Notes: generated by a model not told the origin, from the letters alone. A stretch of DNA of 64,000 nucleotides from Fictibacillus phosphorivorans (GCF_001619875.1 NZ_LRFC01000008.1:1-64000), one strand, 5' to 3'; counted from the first letter of the stretch, positions 8,064-16,252 are shown. Numbers and translations: made by a program.

Positions 8064-9428
8064 CTAACCCCGTTCTCCCTTCGGTTCCTCGCTTATTTTC
8101 TCTATTCTCTTAGAGGATCCCCAATACATTCTTAAAAGAGGTGTACCAAAGCTTCGTGTGTCAGTGAGGTAACAAATTATAAGTATAATCCCCGCTAATA
8201 AACCCATTATTCCGAAAAAACTGGCCAGTAAGATCAAAAGATAGCGTGCGACCCGCACTGCAAAAGCCATTGAATTCACGGGAATTGTAAAATTGGCAAT
8301 GGCTACGAAGGCGGTAATGATAATCATGATCGAGCTGACAAGCTGTGCCTGCTGAGCAGCCTGGCCAAGTATTAAACCGCCAACTGTTGTCGCAGTCGGT
8401 CCAATTGTTTTCGGAAGCCTCAAGCTAGATTCAATAAGCATTTCTACCGCCAAAAGCATAAATAAGACTTCAAAAAAAGATGGGTAAGGCACGCCTGCGC
8501 GGCTGCCAGCAATCGTAGCCGCCAGCTGGGACCTTAGGACCTCAGGGTTAAAGGAGGTCAGTGCCACATACAAAGCTGGAAGAATGAGAGTAATGATCAG
8601 CCCCGCATATCGAATTAAAATCATTAACCTGCTCACCCAAAAAGTATGAGATGTGTCATCCATAGCAGACATAAAATCAAAAAAAACTACCGGAAGAATT
8701 AAACCAAAAGGAGTCCCATGCAGGAGAATTACTATTTTTCCTTGCGCAAGGTTTAAAGCAATCCGATCTGGTCTTTCTGTGTCCATCATGATTGGAAAGA
8801 GATGGTGTCTTCTCTTAGTCAAAGCATTCTGAAGCTCGCCGATGGATTGAATCATATCTATTTTAAGTTCTGGGATCCTCTTCTCTAGATCCCTTAGTAC
8901 ATCATGATCAACTAGGTCCCGATCATACATAATGGCAATGGGTGTTTTAGACATAGTTCCGACTGATTGCTGCTCCACCATAAGACTTAAAGCGGGATAG
9001 CGGGTTCTTATTAAAGTAACATTTGTGCTTAAGTCTTCACTCAACGCCTTTTGCGGACCCAGAACTGACATTTCTACGGTTGCTTCCTGCGGCTGGTCAT
9101 TGGTGGCCTTCAAAATGTGATACGAGTAAATGGCATCCGCTAAAAAAATGAGCAGATACCCATCGATTAATAAGGATGAAAGTTTCTCATCGGTATTGAC
9201 CTTTTTACATGTTGGAAGAGATAAAAGATGTAATAAATATTTGCTTTCTTTCTCACATAAAAGCAAAGGTTCTATTACATCCTTCCTTAACTTTTTTTCA
9301 TCACTCAGACTTTCTAGATATATTAGATAGATTTCTTTTTTGTAGTATTCAAACTGGTGGACAATCAAATCTCTGTTATCATTAAATTTTTCTTTTAAGG
9401 TGCTTATGACCTTTTTTTGCTTTACCAT
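8064..9428 (-). CDS. gerKA-like: Spore germination receptor A subunit (GerAA family)
   Basis: This 454-residue protein has a hydrophilic N-terminal half (residues 1-240) followed by about five membrane helices. It carries family signatures such as GTPFGLILPVVFFDFMSA, SRLMILIRYAGL, AGSRAGVPYPSFFEVLFMLL and LRLPKTIGPTATTVGGLILG. A subunits oligomerise in the germinosome, where recent work on GerAA proposes an ion-channel role. AGGTG stands 9 bases upstream of the ATG. It is the first gene of the operon and should be made in the forespore. The operon lies between two att copies, so it is probably acquired cargo. Confidence 0.92.
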   Translation of the reverse strand: MVKQKKVISTLKEKFNDNRDLIVHQFEYYKKEIYLIYLESLSDEKKLRKDVIEPLLLCEKESKYLLHLLSLPTCKKVNTDEKLSSLLIDGYLLIFLADAIYSYHILKATNDQPQEATVEMSVLGPQKALSEDLSTNVTLIRTRYPALSLMVEQQSVGTMSKTPIAIMYDRDLVDHDVLRDLEKRIPELKIDMIQSIGELQNALTKRRHHLFPIMMDTERPDRIALNLAQGKIVILLHGTPFGLILPVVFFDFMSAMDDTSHTFWVSRLMILIRYAGLIITLILPALYVALTSFNPEVLRSQLAATIAGSRAGVPYPSFFEVLFMLLAVEMLIESSLRLPKTIGPTATTVGGLILGQAAQQAQLVSSIMIIITAFVAIANFTIPVNSMAFAVRVARYLLILLASFFGIMGLLAGIILIICYLTDTRSFGTPLLRMYWGSSKRIEKISEEPKGERG

Positions 9429-9463
9429 AGCTCTTTCACACCTTTATGATTGATTTCATTCTG

Positions 9464-9494
9464 ATAGTATTTGTAAAAAAATCCACTTAATTCG
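9464..9494 (-). promoter_or_regulatory. Possible sigma-G promoter of the ger operon
   Basis: Read leftward, CGAATTA and AATACTA are spaced like forespore promoters (17 bases between GAATTA and ATACTA), about 40 bases upstream of the A-subunit start. The match to the sigma-G consensus is partial, so this is tentative. Confidence 0.3.
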
Positions 9495-9686
9495 TTTTAC
9501 AGATATCATTGTTCCGGGCTTTGCCTGCTAATAACAACTTCATTGGTTGAAAACTATCTTCAGGTGACCTAACAGAATGCTCCTTATATAGAAGGTTAGA
9601 CTCCTTAACTCGCTTTACTGATACGATATTTACTCTTTTAGTAGCTGATTTTTTTCAACTGACATCTCTCTTTCAGTTACATAAAA

Positions 9687-9727
9687 AGAGGATACCCCTA
9701 CGTCCTTTTGACGTGAGAACATCCTCT
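9687..9727 (-). terminator. Orphan leftward terminator
   Basis: AGAGGAT (9687-9693) pairs with ATCCTCT (9721-9727), with an inner ACGTC/GACGT stem. Read leftward the hairpin is followed by CTTTTTAT. No leftward gene lies immediately upstream of it, so it may end a non-coding or decayed transcript. Confidence 0.6.
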
Positions 9728-9942
9728 AATAAACTCATAACTATAAGATATATTTACATCTACTTTCATTACGCACATCTGCTAATTTTCGGGCTAACCG
9801 AGCATACGGCCCCATCTGTATTGTATGTTAGTAATAGACCCTATCGGATAACCATTTCTTAAAGGAATCGTTATCATTATCATGCTTAAACACTTCCATG
9901 TTTTTAGACATTAGATTTTGCAGCAATTTTGGTTAATAACAC
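9728..9942. other. Gene-free stretch between two orphan terminators
   Basis: I see no reading frame with a ribosome binding site here. The stretch is bounded by hairpin terminators at 9687-9727 and 9943-9996. It may be a decayed gene or a small RNA region. The flanking parts (9495-9686 and 9997-10196) are equally featureless. Confidence 0.4.
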
Positions 9943-9996
9943 AAAAAAGCACCACAATTATCTGTTCTGAATTGCAGATAATTGCGGTGCTTTTTT
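9943..9996. terminator. Strong bidirectional terminator
   Basis: GCACCACAATTATCTG (9949-9964) pairs with CAGATAATTGCGGTGC (9975-9990) with one mismatch. A's precede it and T's follow it. No gene ends close by on either side. Confidence 0.8.
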
Positions 9997-10217
9997 GTAT
10001 CATTTAGTTACACATTTAAAATTTCTTCATTTTTTTTATTACACACCACCTAATCTAATTCCTTAATAGTTTCTGCAAATATTATGTTCAGGAGAAAGAT
10101 CTTGACCAAAGTAAAAAGCAAGTGCTCCGCTGATGTTTTAGCCATGCACAAGAAAAACTGTGGTTCATATATAGGTAAATATCGGTTCAATTCGGTGTGA
10201 AGGAGATGATGAAATTT

Positions 10218-11303
10218 ATGCTGCCTATGGAAAAATATTTTGGTAAGTTTGAACTCGTTCATTCATTTTATGGTGCTATGCCTACAGGCGTTACTGTGTC
10301 AGAAACCGGGCGGATTTTCGTTTGCTTTCCGAAATGGGGAGATGACGTGAAATTTACGGTGGCGGAAATTGTGGGGAATCAATTGCGGCCCTATCCAAAT
10401 TTGGAAACAAATTTAGCCAACCCGGCTAACGTTGCGATGTCATTTATCAGTGTCCAAAGTGTAGTGGCTGATGGAAGAGGAACACTTTGGGTATTAGATA
10501 CAGCAGCTCCCAATTTTTCTGAACCAATTAAAGGGGGGGCAAAACTGGTCGCTGTTGATTTACAAACAAATAGAATCAGAAATGTATATACGTTTACAGA
10601 AGAAGTCATCCTGCCAACCACATATTTGAATGATGTTCGCTTTGATTTTCGCGTAGGAAAAGCTGGTTATGCCTATATCACAGATTCATCATCAAAAGGT
10701 CCAGGAGCGATCATTGTTGTGGATTTAGAAACCGGAAACGCATTCAGACGGTTAAGTGGAGCCCCTCCTACATCACCCGATCCTTATTTTTTGCCAAAAG
10801 TAGAAGGTAAAATATTGATGAACCGCAATAAGGACGGCTCCATTTCCCCCTTCCGACTGGCGTCTGATGGTATCGCGATATCTGTTGATGGTAAGACATT
10901 ATTTTTTTGTCCATTAACGAGCCGGCATCTGTTCTCCATTTCAACAGAAGCCCTAAGGGACAGAAGGATACATGAAACGGATTTACTATCCCTCGTTGAG
11001 TATTGGGGAGAAAAAGGGGCATCTGACGGAATGATCACCGGAGCAAAAGGAAACGTGTATGCAGGGGATTATGAAAACAACAGCATACGAAAGATTATGC
11101 CGAACGGAAACATGGAAACTATTGCACATGACCCAAGGCTTTTATGGCCAGATACGTTTTCAATTGGCCCGGATCAATACTTATATATGATTGTGAACCA
11201 ATTACACCGACAGGGCAGGTTTCACTATGGAAGGGACCTAAGAGAAAAGCCATATAGTTTGCTTCGCATGAACATAAATGACTTGCCTGCTCCTTCATTC
11301 TGA
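10218..11303 (+). CDS. Major royal jelly protein/Yellow-family beta-propeller
   Basis: The protein has about 361 residues. Motifs such as SVVADGRGTLWVLDTAAP, LNDVRFDFR, GYAYITDSS and AIIVVDLETGNAFRRLSG define the MRJP/Yellow family, a six-bladed propeller known from insects and scattered bacteria. No signal peptide is evident. AAGGAG sits at 10200-10205. In-frame starts at 10197 (GTG), 10206, 10209 and 10218 compete; I prefer 10218 for spacing, so the N-terminus is uncertain by a few residues. It is monocistronic within the att-flanked island. Substrate and role are unknown. Confidence 0.8.
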   Translation: MLPMEKYFGKFELVHSFYGAMPTGVTVSETGRIFVCFPKWGDDVKFTVAEIVGNQLRPYPNLETNLANPANVAMSFISVQSVVADGRGTLWVLDTAAPNFSEPIKGGAKLVAVDLQTNRIRNVYTFTEEVILPTTYLNDVRFDFRVGKAGYAYITDSSSKGPGAIIVVDLETGNAFRRLSGAPPTSPDPYFLPKVEGKILMNRNKDGSISPFRLASDGIAISVDGKTLFFCPLTSRHLFSISTEALRDRRIHETDLLSLVEYWGEKGASDGMITGAKGNVYAGDYENNSIRKIMPNGNMETIAHDPRLLWPDTFSIGPDQYLYMIVNQLHRQGRFHYGRDLREKPYSLLRMNINDLPAPSF

Positions 11304-11318
11304 CAATAAACAATATTA

Positions 11319-11347
11319 GGAACAGTTTATTCGTAAACTGTTCCTTT
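11319..11347. terminator. Terminator between convergent MRJP and coat genes
   Basis: GGAACAGTTTA-TTCG-TAAACTGTTCC is an 11-bp perfect stem followed by TTTACC. It serves the rightward propeller gene and could also serve the leftward coat operon. Confidence 0.75.
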
Positions 11348-11354
11348 ACCTGAT

Positions 11355-11654
11355 CTATAGTGTTGGCAAATTCAATGCGGTCTTCATATTTAACAAGTTC
11401 AAATCGATTTGCTCGTCCGTATTCCAAGCATGATACCATTCTTTTTCCACCATATAAACGGAAACTTGGTCATGGAGCTCTATGGCTTCCTCTAAATGCC
11501 GAGTTAACATTTCTTTGATTTCAGGTGTTCCGGCTTCCGTGACCGCCATGGCGTAATTTCTGACCCCGCTTTTTGCCGCTATTAATAAATCCATCGCAAC
11601 AACCTGGTCGGAAAGTGCGTCCATACCTGTTAAGTTTTCAATGAATGAATTCAA
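11355..11654 (-). CDS. yraD-like: CotF-family spore coat protein (YraD-like)
   Basis: This is a 99-residue helical protein with the CotF/ferritin-like signature (DQVVAMDLLIAAKSGVRNYA, then VTEAGTPEIKEMLTRHLEEA and the tail EKEWYHAW). The start is a TTG placed directly after the preceding gene's stop, with AGGAG about 10 bases upstream. It is the last gene of a five-gene operon whose order and sizes resemble yraG-yraF-adhB-yraE-yraD of B. subtilis. It probably sits in the outer spore layers. Confidence 0.8.
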   Translation of the reverse strand: MNSFIENLTGMDALSDQVVAMDLLIAAKSGVRNYAMAVTEAGTPEIKEMLTRHLEEAIELHDQVSVYMVEKEWYHAWNTDEQIDLNLLNMKTALNLPTL

Positions 11655-11656
11655 TT

Positions 11657-11866
11657 TTACTCAACTCCTAATGATTGTTTTGCATTAGATAAAACAGTGG
11701 TATATTCGTTTAACTGTCTAGTGGAAACATCAATGTCTTGCAGCATAATTTCTTTCAACCTTGGGTCACTAACCATTGCTCTCATTGTTTTAGACTTGGT
11801 TAAACAATTGGTTTTAAAAGCGGCCATTTCTTGTACCTCAAGAACTTCGTGTAGGGCATAGTTCAT
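11657..11866 (-). CDS. yraE-like: Small CotF-like coat protein (YraE-like)
   Basis: This is a 69-residue helical protein beginning MNYALHEVLEVQEMAAFKTN and containing CLTKSKTMRAMVSDPRLKEI. It resembles the N-terminal half of a CotF-type four-helix protein. AAGGAGG stands 8 bases before the ATG at 11866; the longer open frame upstream overlaps adhB and lacks a ribosome binding site. It appears paired with the next gene, which supplies the other half-like protein. The same half-half pairing occurs upstream of adhB. Confidence 0.75.
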   Translation of the reverse strand: MNYALHEVLEVQEMAAFKTNCLTKSKTMRAMVSDPRLKEIMLQDIDVSTRQLNEYTTVLSNAKQSLGVE

Positions 11867-11883
11867 TGTGCAATCCTCCTTCC

Positions 11884-13020
11884 TCAAGGTTTCAAGATGA
11901 CTTTTATACAATCATCCGTTTTGGTGTCAAAAATCTCATAGCCACGCTTGGCTTCACTGAGAGGAAGAACATGAGTGATCACATCTCCCGGATCAATCTT
12001 TCCTGTAGAAACCAGTTCAAACATATAAGGCATATAGTGAATGACTGGAGCTTGTCCGGTGCGTATATTTATGTTGCGGTTCATGAGATCTCCAAATGGG
12101 AAACCGTTATATTTTCCCCCATAAACGCCGGTTACCTGAATATTTCCGCCTTTTCTAACCGCCTGGGTCGCCATGATAAATGCACCAAGTGCTCCACTCT
12201 GAAGTTTTAATCCGCTGGCAAGAAACTCCATATCGGTCATTTTCCCATCCATACCAACAGCATCAATGACTACATCCGCCCCACCCTTGGTGATTTCCTT
12301 CAGATATTCTCCACAATTTTTATGATCCTCAAAGTTTACGATTTCAACTTTATTCGTCCGTTTCGCATGCTGCAAGCGGTAATTCACATAATCGACTGCA
12401 ATAACCCGCTTCGCTCCTTTTAGCCAGCAAAACTTTTGTGCAAAAAGTCCCACCGGACCACATCCCAAAACAATAACGGTATCCCCGTCCTTCACACCCG
12501 CATTATCAACACTCCAAAAACCAGTGGTCATCGCATCTGCTATAACCGTTAACTTTTCATCTGGTTCCTCACAGGTCTCCGGAATTTTAAAATGAGTAAA
12601 GTTGGCAAAAGGGACTCTCAAATATTCCGCTTGCCCGCCTGGGTAACCGCCAGTTGTTCCAGAATATCCGAAATAGGCTCCCATATCTCCATTATCATTT
12701 GAATTGTCGCACTGACTTTCCAAATTGTCTTTACAGAAACGGCATTCACCGCATGCGATGTTAAATGGAATGATTACGCGGTCTCCCTTTTTTAGGTTAG
12801 TCACTTCAGGACCAACCTCTTCAACGATTCCCATCGGTTCATGTCCAATGACATAGTTTTCTTGCAGGTTTGGGATCATACCATGAATTAAATGCAAATC
12901 AGAACCACATATCGCAGTACTGGTCACTTTAATAATCATGTCATCTGGTTTTTCAATCTTAGGGTCTGGCACTTCTTTCACAACAACATTTTTTATCCCT
13001 TGATACGTTACCGCCTTCAT
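11884..13020 (-). CDS. adhB: Zinc-dependent alcohol/formaldehyde dehydrogenase (AdhB-like)
   Basis: This 378-residue medium-chain dehydrogenase shows the catalytic zinc Cys in ICGSDLHLIHG, the GHEPMGIVEEVG motif, a four-Cys structural zinc site (CGECRFCKDNLESQC) and the NAD-binding VIVLGCGPVGLFAQ. It resembles the glutathione-independent formaldehyde dehydrogenase subgroup. The coat-protein genes on both sides match the B. subtilis adhB neighbourhood, suggesting a sporulation-linked role such as aldehyde oxidation in the mother cell. The substrate is unproven. It lies inside the att-flanked island. Confidence 0.88.
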   Translation of the reverse strand: MKAVTYQGIKNVVVKEVPDPKIEKPDDMIIKVTSTAICGSDLHLIHGMIPNLQENYVIGHEPMGIVEEVGPEVTNLKKGDRVIIPFNIACGECRFCKDNLESQCDNSNDNGDMGAYFGYSGTTGGYPGGQAEYLRVPFANFTHFKIPETCEEPDEKLTVIADAMTTGFWSVDNAGVKDGDTVIVLGCGPVGLFAQKFCWLKGAKRVIAVDYVNYRLQHAKRTNKVEIVNFEDHKNCGEYLKEITKGGADVVIDAVGMDGKMTDMEFLASGLKLQSGALGAFIMATQAVRKGGNIQVTGVYGGKYNGFPFGDLMNRNINIRTGQAPVIHYMPYMFELVSTGKIDPGDVITHVLPLSEAKRGYEIFDTKTDDCIKVILKP

Positions 13021-13038
13021 ACTATATAACCTCCAATG

Positions 13039-13407
13039 TTAATGTTCATCAGGTGTACGATCGAACAAGCCCTTTCGATTGGTCTCAATGGGAAACAGGT
13101 TCATTTTGCCAATCTTAATGGTATTGTTGGCCGAAAGCTGATCCAATTGATACTGTTCCGATAATTCGTAAGGATGGAACCATTTTTTCTTAATCATCAA
13201 TTCAGATATTTCCTGATGCGTTGCGATGCCCTGCATCAATTGCTTTTTTAATACAGCACGGACATCAGGTGATGCGGATTCGGTCAATGCTACCGCTATG
13301 TTACGAACACCTTCTTTGGCACGAAGAAGAAGGTCCATTGCAAAGGTTGTGTCTGCTAGTTCAGGCATATGAAGCGAGTTTATCGGGTCCAAATAATCAT
13401 TATTCAT
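13039..13407 (-). CDS. yraF-like: CotF-family spore coat protein (YraF-like)
   Basis: This is a 122-residue protein with [36 protein letters not shown] and the C-terminal [19 protein letters not shown] typical of CotF-type proteins. The ATG at 13407 overlaps the end of the preceding gene by 8 bases and is preceded by AAAGGAAG; the longer open frame starting at 13485 is only the reading frame across that gene. It ends 19 bases before adhB. It is likely made late in sporulation with adhB. Confidence 0.82.
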   Translation of the reverse strand: MNNDYLDPINSLHMPELADTTFAMDLLLRAKEGVRNIAVALTESASPDVRAVLKKQLMQGIATHQEISELMIKKKWFHPYELSEQYQLDQLSANNTIKIGKMNLFPIETNRKGLFDRTPDEH

Positions 13408-13669
13408 GACTGTTTTCTTCCTTTCCATCAATGATTGGGGTTGGGCGATTTTGAGGAACAGGAGCTTGAAACGGAGCTCTTTCATAGAGTGACTGCAATT
13501 CAGTCAGATCTTGTATGGATTGTTCAACATCTTTTTTCATTAAATTTCTCAAATCATCATCAAAGACCAATCCTTGCATTAATTTAGACTTGGCGATACA
13601 AAGCGTTTTAAAGTTAATAGCCTCATGTAAATCCAACGACTCATGGGCAGCCAATTTTTGGTGATCCAT
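13400..13669 (-). CDS. yraG-like: Small CotF-like coat protein (YraG-like)
   Basis: This is an 89-residue protein starting [20 protein letters not shown], with a helical core ([20 protein letters not shown]) and a Pro/Gln-rich tail. AAAGGAGG precedes the ATG at 13669. It is the first gene of the coat-dehydrogenase operon, and its stop overlaps the start of the next gene. It resembles the YraE-like protein further down the operon, so the cluster looks like a duplicated small-large pair around adhB. Confidence 0.75.
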   Translation of the reverse strand: MDHQKLAAHESLDLHEAINFKTLCIAKSKLMQGLVFDDDLRNLMKKDVEQSIQDLTELQSLYERAPFQAPVPQNRPTPIIDGKEENSHE

Positions 13670-13848
13670 ATTGATTCCCCTCCTTTTTTTGTATTCGTAA
13701 ATACAATGATATTGTGCCAAAAAGAGGATGAAGTATGCTTTACAATATTTCCTACAAAAACATAACATGTTCCTTTCCTTTTTTGAAAAGTGGCATCCGC
13801 CTCTTTCAGGATAAGAGCTAAACTCCATTTTATATTCTAGATTTCCTG

Positions 13849-13903
13849 TGGCAACCAAAAGGTCAGCGGTACGATCCCGCTAGTCTCCACCATACATAAC
13901 AGT
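13849..13903 (+). repeat. Attachment site copy 2 (tRNA 3' end)
   Basis: This 55-bp direct repeat of 5625-5679 has two differences: G to A in the sixth base and T to A in the T-loop (GCGGTACGATCCCGC). The T-loop change would damage a working tRNA, and again no 5' half is present. With copy 1 it delimits 8.2 kb. The sequence after its terminator is a DUF2512 gene, which is probably the original chromosomal flank. Confidence 0.85.
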
Positions 13904-13932
13904 AAAAACCCTTGAGAAATCAAGGGTTTTTT
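13904..13932. terminator. Terminator carried with att copy 2
   Basis: AAAACCCTTGA-GAAA-TCAAGGGTTTTTT. The stop codon of the leftward DUF2512 gene lies in its T-run, so the hairpin probably also ends that gene. Confidence 0.75.
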
Positions 13933-14383
13933 AGTCGTCTTTATTCTTTTTCCCTCTTGGATCTTGTTCTTCTGCAAATTCAGTCGCATATCTGAAACCG
14001 GGTCTAAATCTTCTCTGTTGTCTAGGCTTTTTCTCTGTACCTTTTATGTGTTTCAATAAGTATTGATGAACAAATACTTCTGTTGCTGTAATAATCCCTG
14101 CCGATATCACACTTCCCCAAGCTATTTGCAGATATCCATTTAATAAAATTGATCCAAAGATCCAAACCACTAAGTAAGCCAATATAAACTCAGCCATTAA
14201 GGTGTTTGTTTTACCGATACGGGGCAATAGAATACGATCCGCTATGATGTAGGTAATCGCTGTTGTTGTAGCTGCAAAAGATATTACATCGCTTAAGGTT
14301 GCGTCAAAAAACAAATCTAATCCTATCCAAAAAGCAATTAAGCACACGATGAATTTCATAATAATGACTTTTGCTTGTTCCAT
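13931..14383 (-). CDS. DUF2512 (YndM-like) membrane protein
   Basis: This 150-residue protein has four membrane segments (for example FIVCLIAFWIGLDLFF, ITYIIADRILLP and FILAYLVVWIFGSILL) and a basic cytoplasmic tail rich in R, K and E. The pattern matches the DUF2512/YndM family of spore formers, whose function is unknown. AAGGAGG precedes the ATG. It adjoins att copy 2 and appears to be the first chromosomal gene beyond the island. Confidence 0.8.
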   Translation of the reverse strand: MEQAKVIIMKFIVCLIAFWIGLDLFFDATLSDVISFAATTTAITYIIADRILLPRIGKTNTLMAEFILAYLVVWIFGSILLNGYLQIAWGSVISAGIITATEVFVHQYLLKHIKGTEKKPRQQRRFRPGFRYATEFAEEQDPRGKKNKDD

Positions 14384-14449
14384 AGAAAAACCTCCTTCTT
14401 CTGTTCCTAGTTTGCAACAAAAAAAGGAGGTTCATACTTCATCTGTAAG

Positions 14450-14480
14450 AAGATCCCTAACAATGTAAAATAGGGATCTT
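14450..14480 (-). terminator. Hairpin after the symporter gene
   Basis: AAGATCCCTA (14450-14459) pairs with TAGGGATCTT (14471-14480), immediately past the symporter stop. The leftward T-run is weak. Confidence 0.55.
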
Positions 14481-14485
14481 TTAGA

Positions 14486-16084
14486 TTACTCCGAAACTGC
14501 AGGCACAATAGTTCCTTTTTCTGCTTGTTTTTTTACACTTGTACTTTTATCAAGCAAGCTGACAACCACAAAGACAGCAGCGGATAAAGGCAGTGCGTAG
14601 AACAATGGATCGATGTGGGTCCATGGAAATGGAAGTACAGTTGCCTTACCGAACAAACTTTGAGATAAGCCGATCGCAGCAGCCTCTTTTAGATGTAAGA
14701 ACAAGAAACCGATGATACTCACTGTAAAACCTACGATCATGCTCGCTGTAGCAGCAGCTTTCGTTGCTCTTTTCCAATATAGTGCTCCGATGAGCGCTGG
14801 CAAAAATCCTGCAGCACAGATACCAAACCAAAAGGCCGTAGCTTGAGCAATAATTCCTGCCGGAAGCAAATAGGCTAAAATGACAGCTGCGATAACACCT
14901 ATAAGAACTCCAATTCTAGAAGGGCTAAGTTTTGATCCGAAAAGGGATCGAACGCCAAGTGTCTTTAAAATATCTTGGCCAAAAGCTGTTGCTTGAACGT
15001 GAATTAATGAACTGATTGTAGATATAGTAGCTGATAATAAAGTTAGAGTAAAAAGATAAATAAACCAGTCAGGCATGAGCTGATTAATGAATATTGGAAT
15101 GATCAAATCCACATTTCCTTTAGCCGCTGTTAATGCAATTTCGCCTGTATTCTCATAAAAATATAGGTTGCTTAGTGGTCCTATCACAAAGGCTGCACCT
15201 GTCATAAAGAAGATAAAAATACCACCGACCAATACTGAGCGATACAATGCTCTGTCATCTTTTACGGTCATACATCTCATGGCAAGCTGAGGCTGTGCAA
15301 GAACGCCAATACCCACCCCCATAATTATCGTACTTACGATTGTCCACCAAAGTGGAGATCCAAATTCAGGCATGCTTGTCCAGCCTTGATGTCCTTGATC
15401 AACAAGAGCCTGCGGCACAAGATCCTTCATTGCGCTTAGTCCGCTGTGACCATCTATAATTCCCCCAACTGCTTGGTACGTTACAAATAAGAAGATTGCC
15501 ATTCCAATTAACATGACAACAGCACCGAAAGCATCTGTATACATGACGGCCTTGATTCCTCCAGTAACCACATAAATCGCAATGATAGAAGCAAGAAGGA
15601 TAAGCGCCAAATTGAAGTTCATAGACATCGACTCTTGCAGGAAACGTCCACCGCCGATCAAAACAATGCTTGTGTAGGCAGGCATTAAGATAAAAATCAT
15701 GCACCCCGAAAAAACGGTAATGAATTTTGAATCATAACGTTTTCCTAAAAGCGTAGGAAATGTGGTCGCATTCAGATTTAAAGAAAGCTTCCTGATTTTC
15801 GTTCCAAATATCGCAAAAGCAACAAAAATCCCAAGAACAATATTAAGAAAAGCAAGCCATAATAAACTAAATCCATGAGCTGCCGAAACACCACCAAATC
15901 CAACGATGGCAGAAGTACTAATAAAGGTTGCTCCATAAGAAAGTGCCATGACTGCTGGGTGAATGTTTCGTCCGCCGACCAGATAATCTGATTCTGTGAC
16001 AGTCTTTTTGTATCCATAATACGCAAGCCAAGACATAATCCCCATATATACGAGAAGTATTGGAATTAAGACAGCAAAATTCAT
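14486..16084 (-). CDS. Sodium:solute symporter (SSS family)
   Basis: This is a 532-residue transporter with about 13 membrane helices. It carries SSS signatures: SDYLVGGRNIHPAVMALSYG, FISTSAIVGFGG, YVVTGGIKAVMYTDAFGAVV and SSLIHVQATAFGQDIL. Family members import acetate, other monocarboxylates, pantothenate, proline and more, so the substrate is open. A perfect CcpA cre site upstream favours a carbon source. Its ATG overlaps the stop of a 38-residue upstream membrane peptide (TAATG), a known partner arrangement for some SSS carriers. Confidence 0.85.
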   Translation of the reverse strand: MNFAVLIPILLVYMGIMSWLAYYGYKKTVTESDYLVGGRNIHPAVMALSYGATFISTSAIVGFGGVSAAHGFSLLWLAFLNIVLGIFVAFAIFGTKIRKLSLNLNATTFPTLLGKRYDSKFITVFSGCMIFILMPAYTSIVLIGGGRFLQESMSMNFNLALILLASIIAIYVVTGGIKAVMYTDAFGAVVMLIGMAIFLFVTYQAVGGIIDGHSGLSAMKDLVPQALVDQGHQGWTSMPEFGSPLWWTIVSTIIMGVGIGVLAQPQLAMRCMTVKDDRALYRSVLVGGIFIFFMTGAAFVIGPLSNLYFYENTGEIALTAAKGNVDLIIPIFINQLMPDWFIYLFTLTLLSATISTISSLIHVQATAFGQDILKTLGVRSLFGSKLSPSRIGVLIGVIAAVILAYLLPAGIIAQATAFWFGICAAGFLPALIGALYWKRATKAAATASMIVGFTVSIIGFLFLHLKEAAAIGLSQSLFGKATVLPFPWTHIDPLFYALPLSAAVFVVVSLLDKSTSVKKQAEKGTIVPAVSE

Positions 16085-16200
16085 TATGAATCATTGCCCC
16101 CTTTATTCCACATGATTCCGCCGAATACAATACATCCTATTGCTGAGATTACAGTAGCGATCCATACGAAGGTTATTACACCGTCTTCCATTCCAAGCAA
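16084..16200 (-). CDS. Symporter small accessory protein
   Basis: This is a 38-residue peptide with one membrane helix (FVWIATVISAIGCIVFGGIM), an acidic N-terminus and a hydrophilic tail (WNKGGNDS). I chose the TTG at 16200 because GGAGG is 8 bases away; the in-frame ATG at 16191 is the alternative. The stop overlaps the transporter's ATG. Such mini-proteins, annotated as symporter small accessory proteins, accompany monocarboxylate-type SSS carriers and are often missed because of their size. Confidence 0.75.
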   Translation of the reverse strand: MLGMEDGVITFVWIATVISAIGCIVFGGIMWNKGGNDS

Positions 16201-16238
16201 AACAATCTCCTCCCTTAAATTAGGTCTTACCTGATTGT

Positions 16239-16252
16239 TGATAACGCTTACA
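16239..16252 (-). promoter_or_regulatory. CcpA cre site before the symporter operon
   Basis: Read leftward, TGTAAGCGTTATCA matches the cre consensus TGTAANCGNTNNCA at every fixed position, 39 bases upstream of the small accessory gene. It predicts carbon catabolite repression. Confidence 0.75.

Noticed and set aside
10768-11038. Leftward open frames opposite the MRJP gene
   Set aside because: They are shadows of a well-supported gene.
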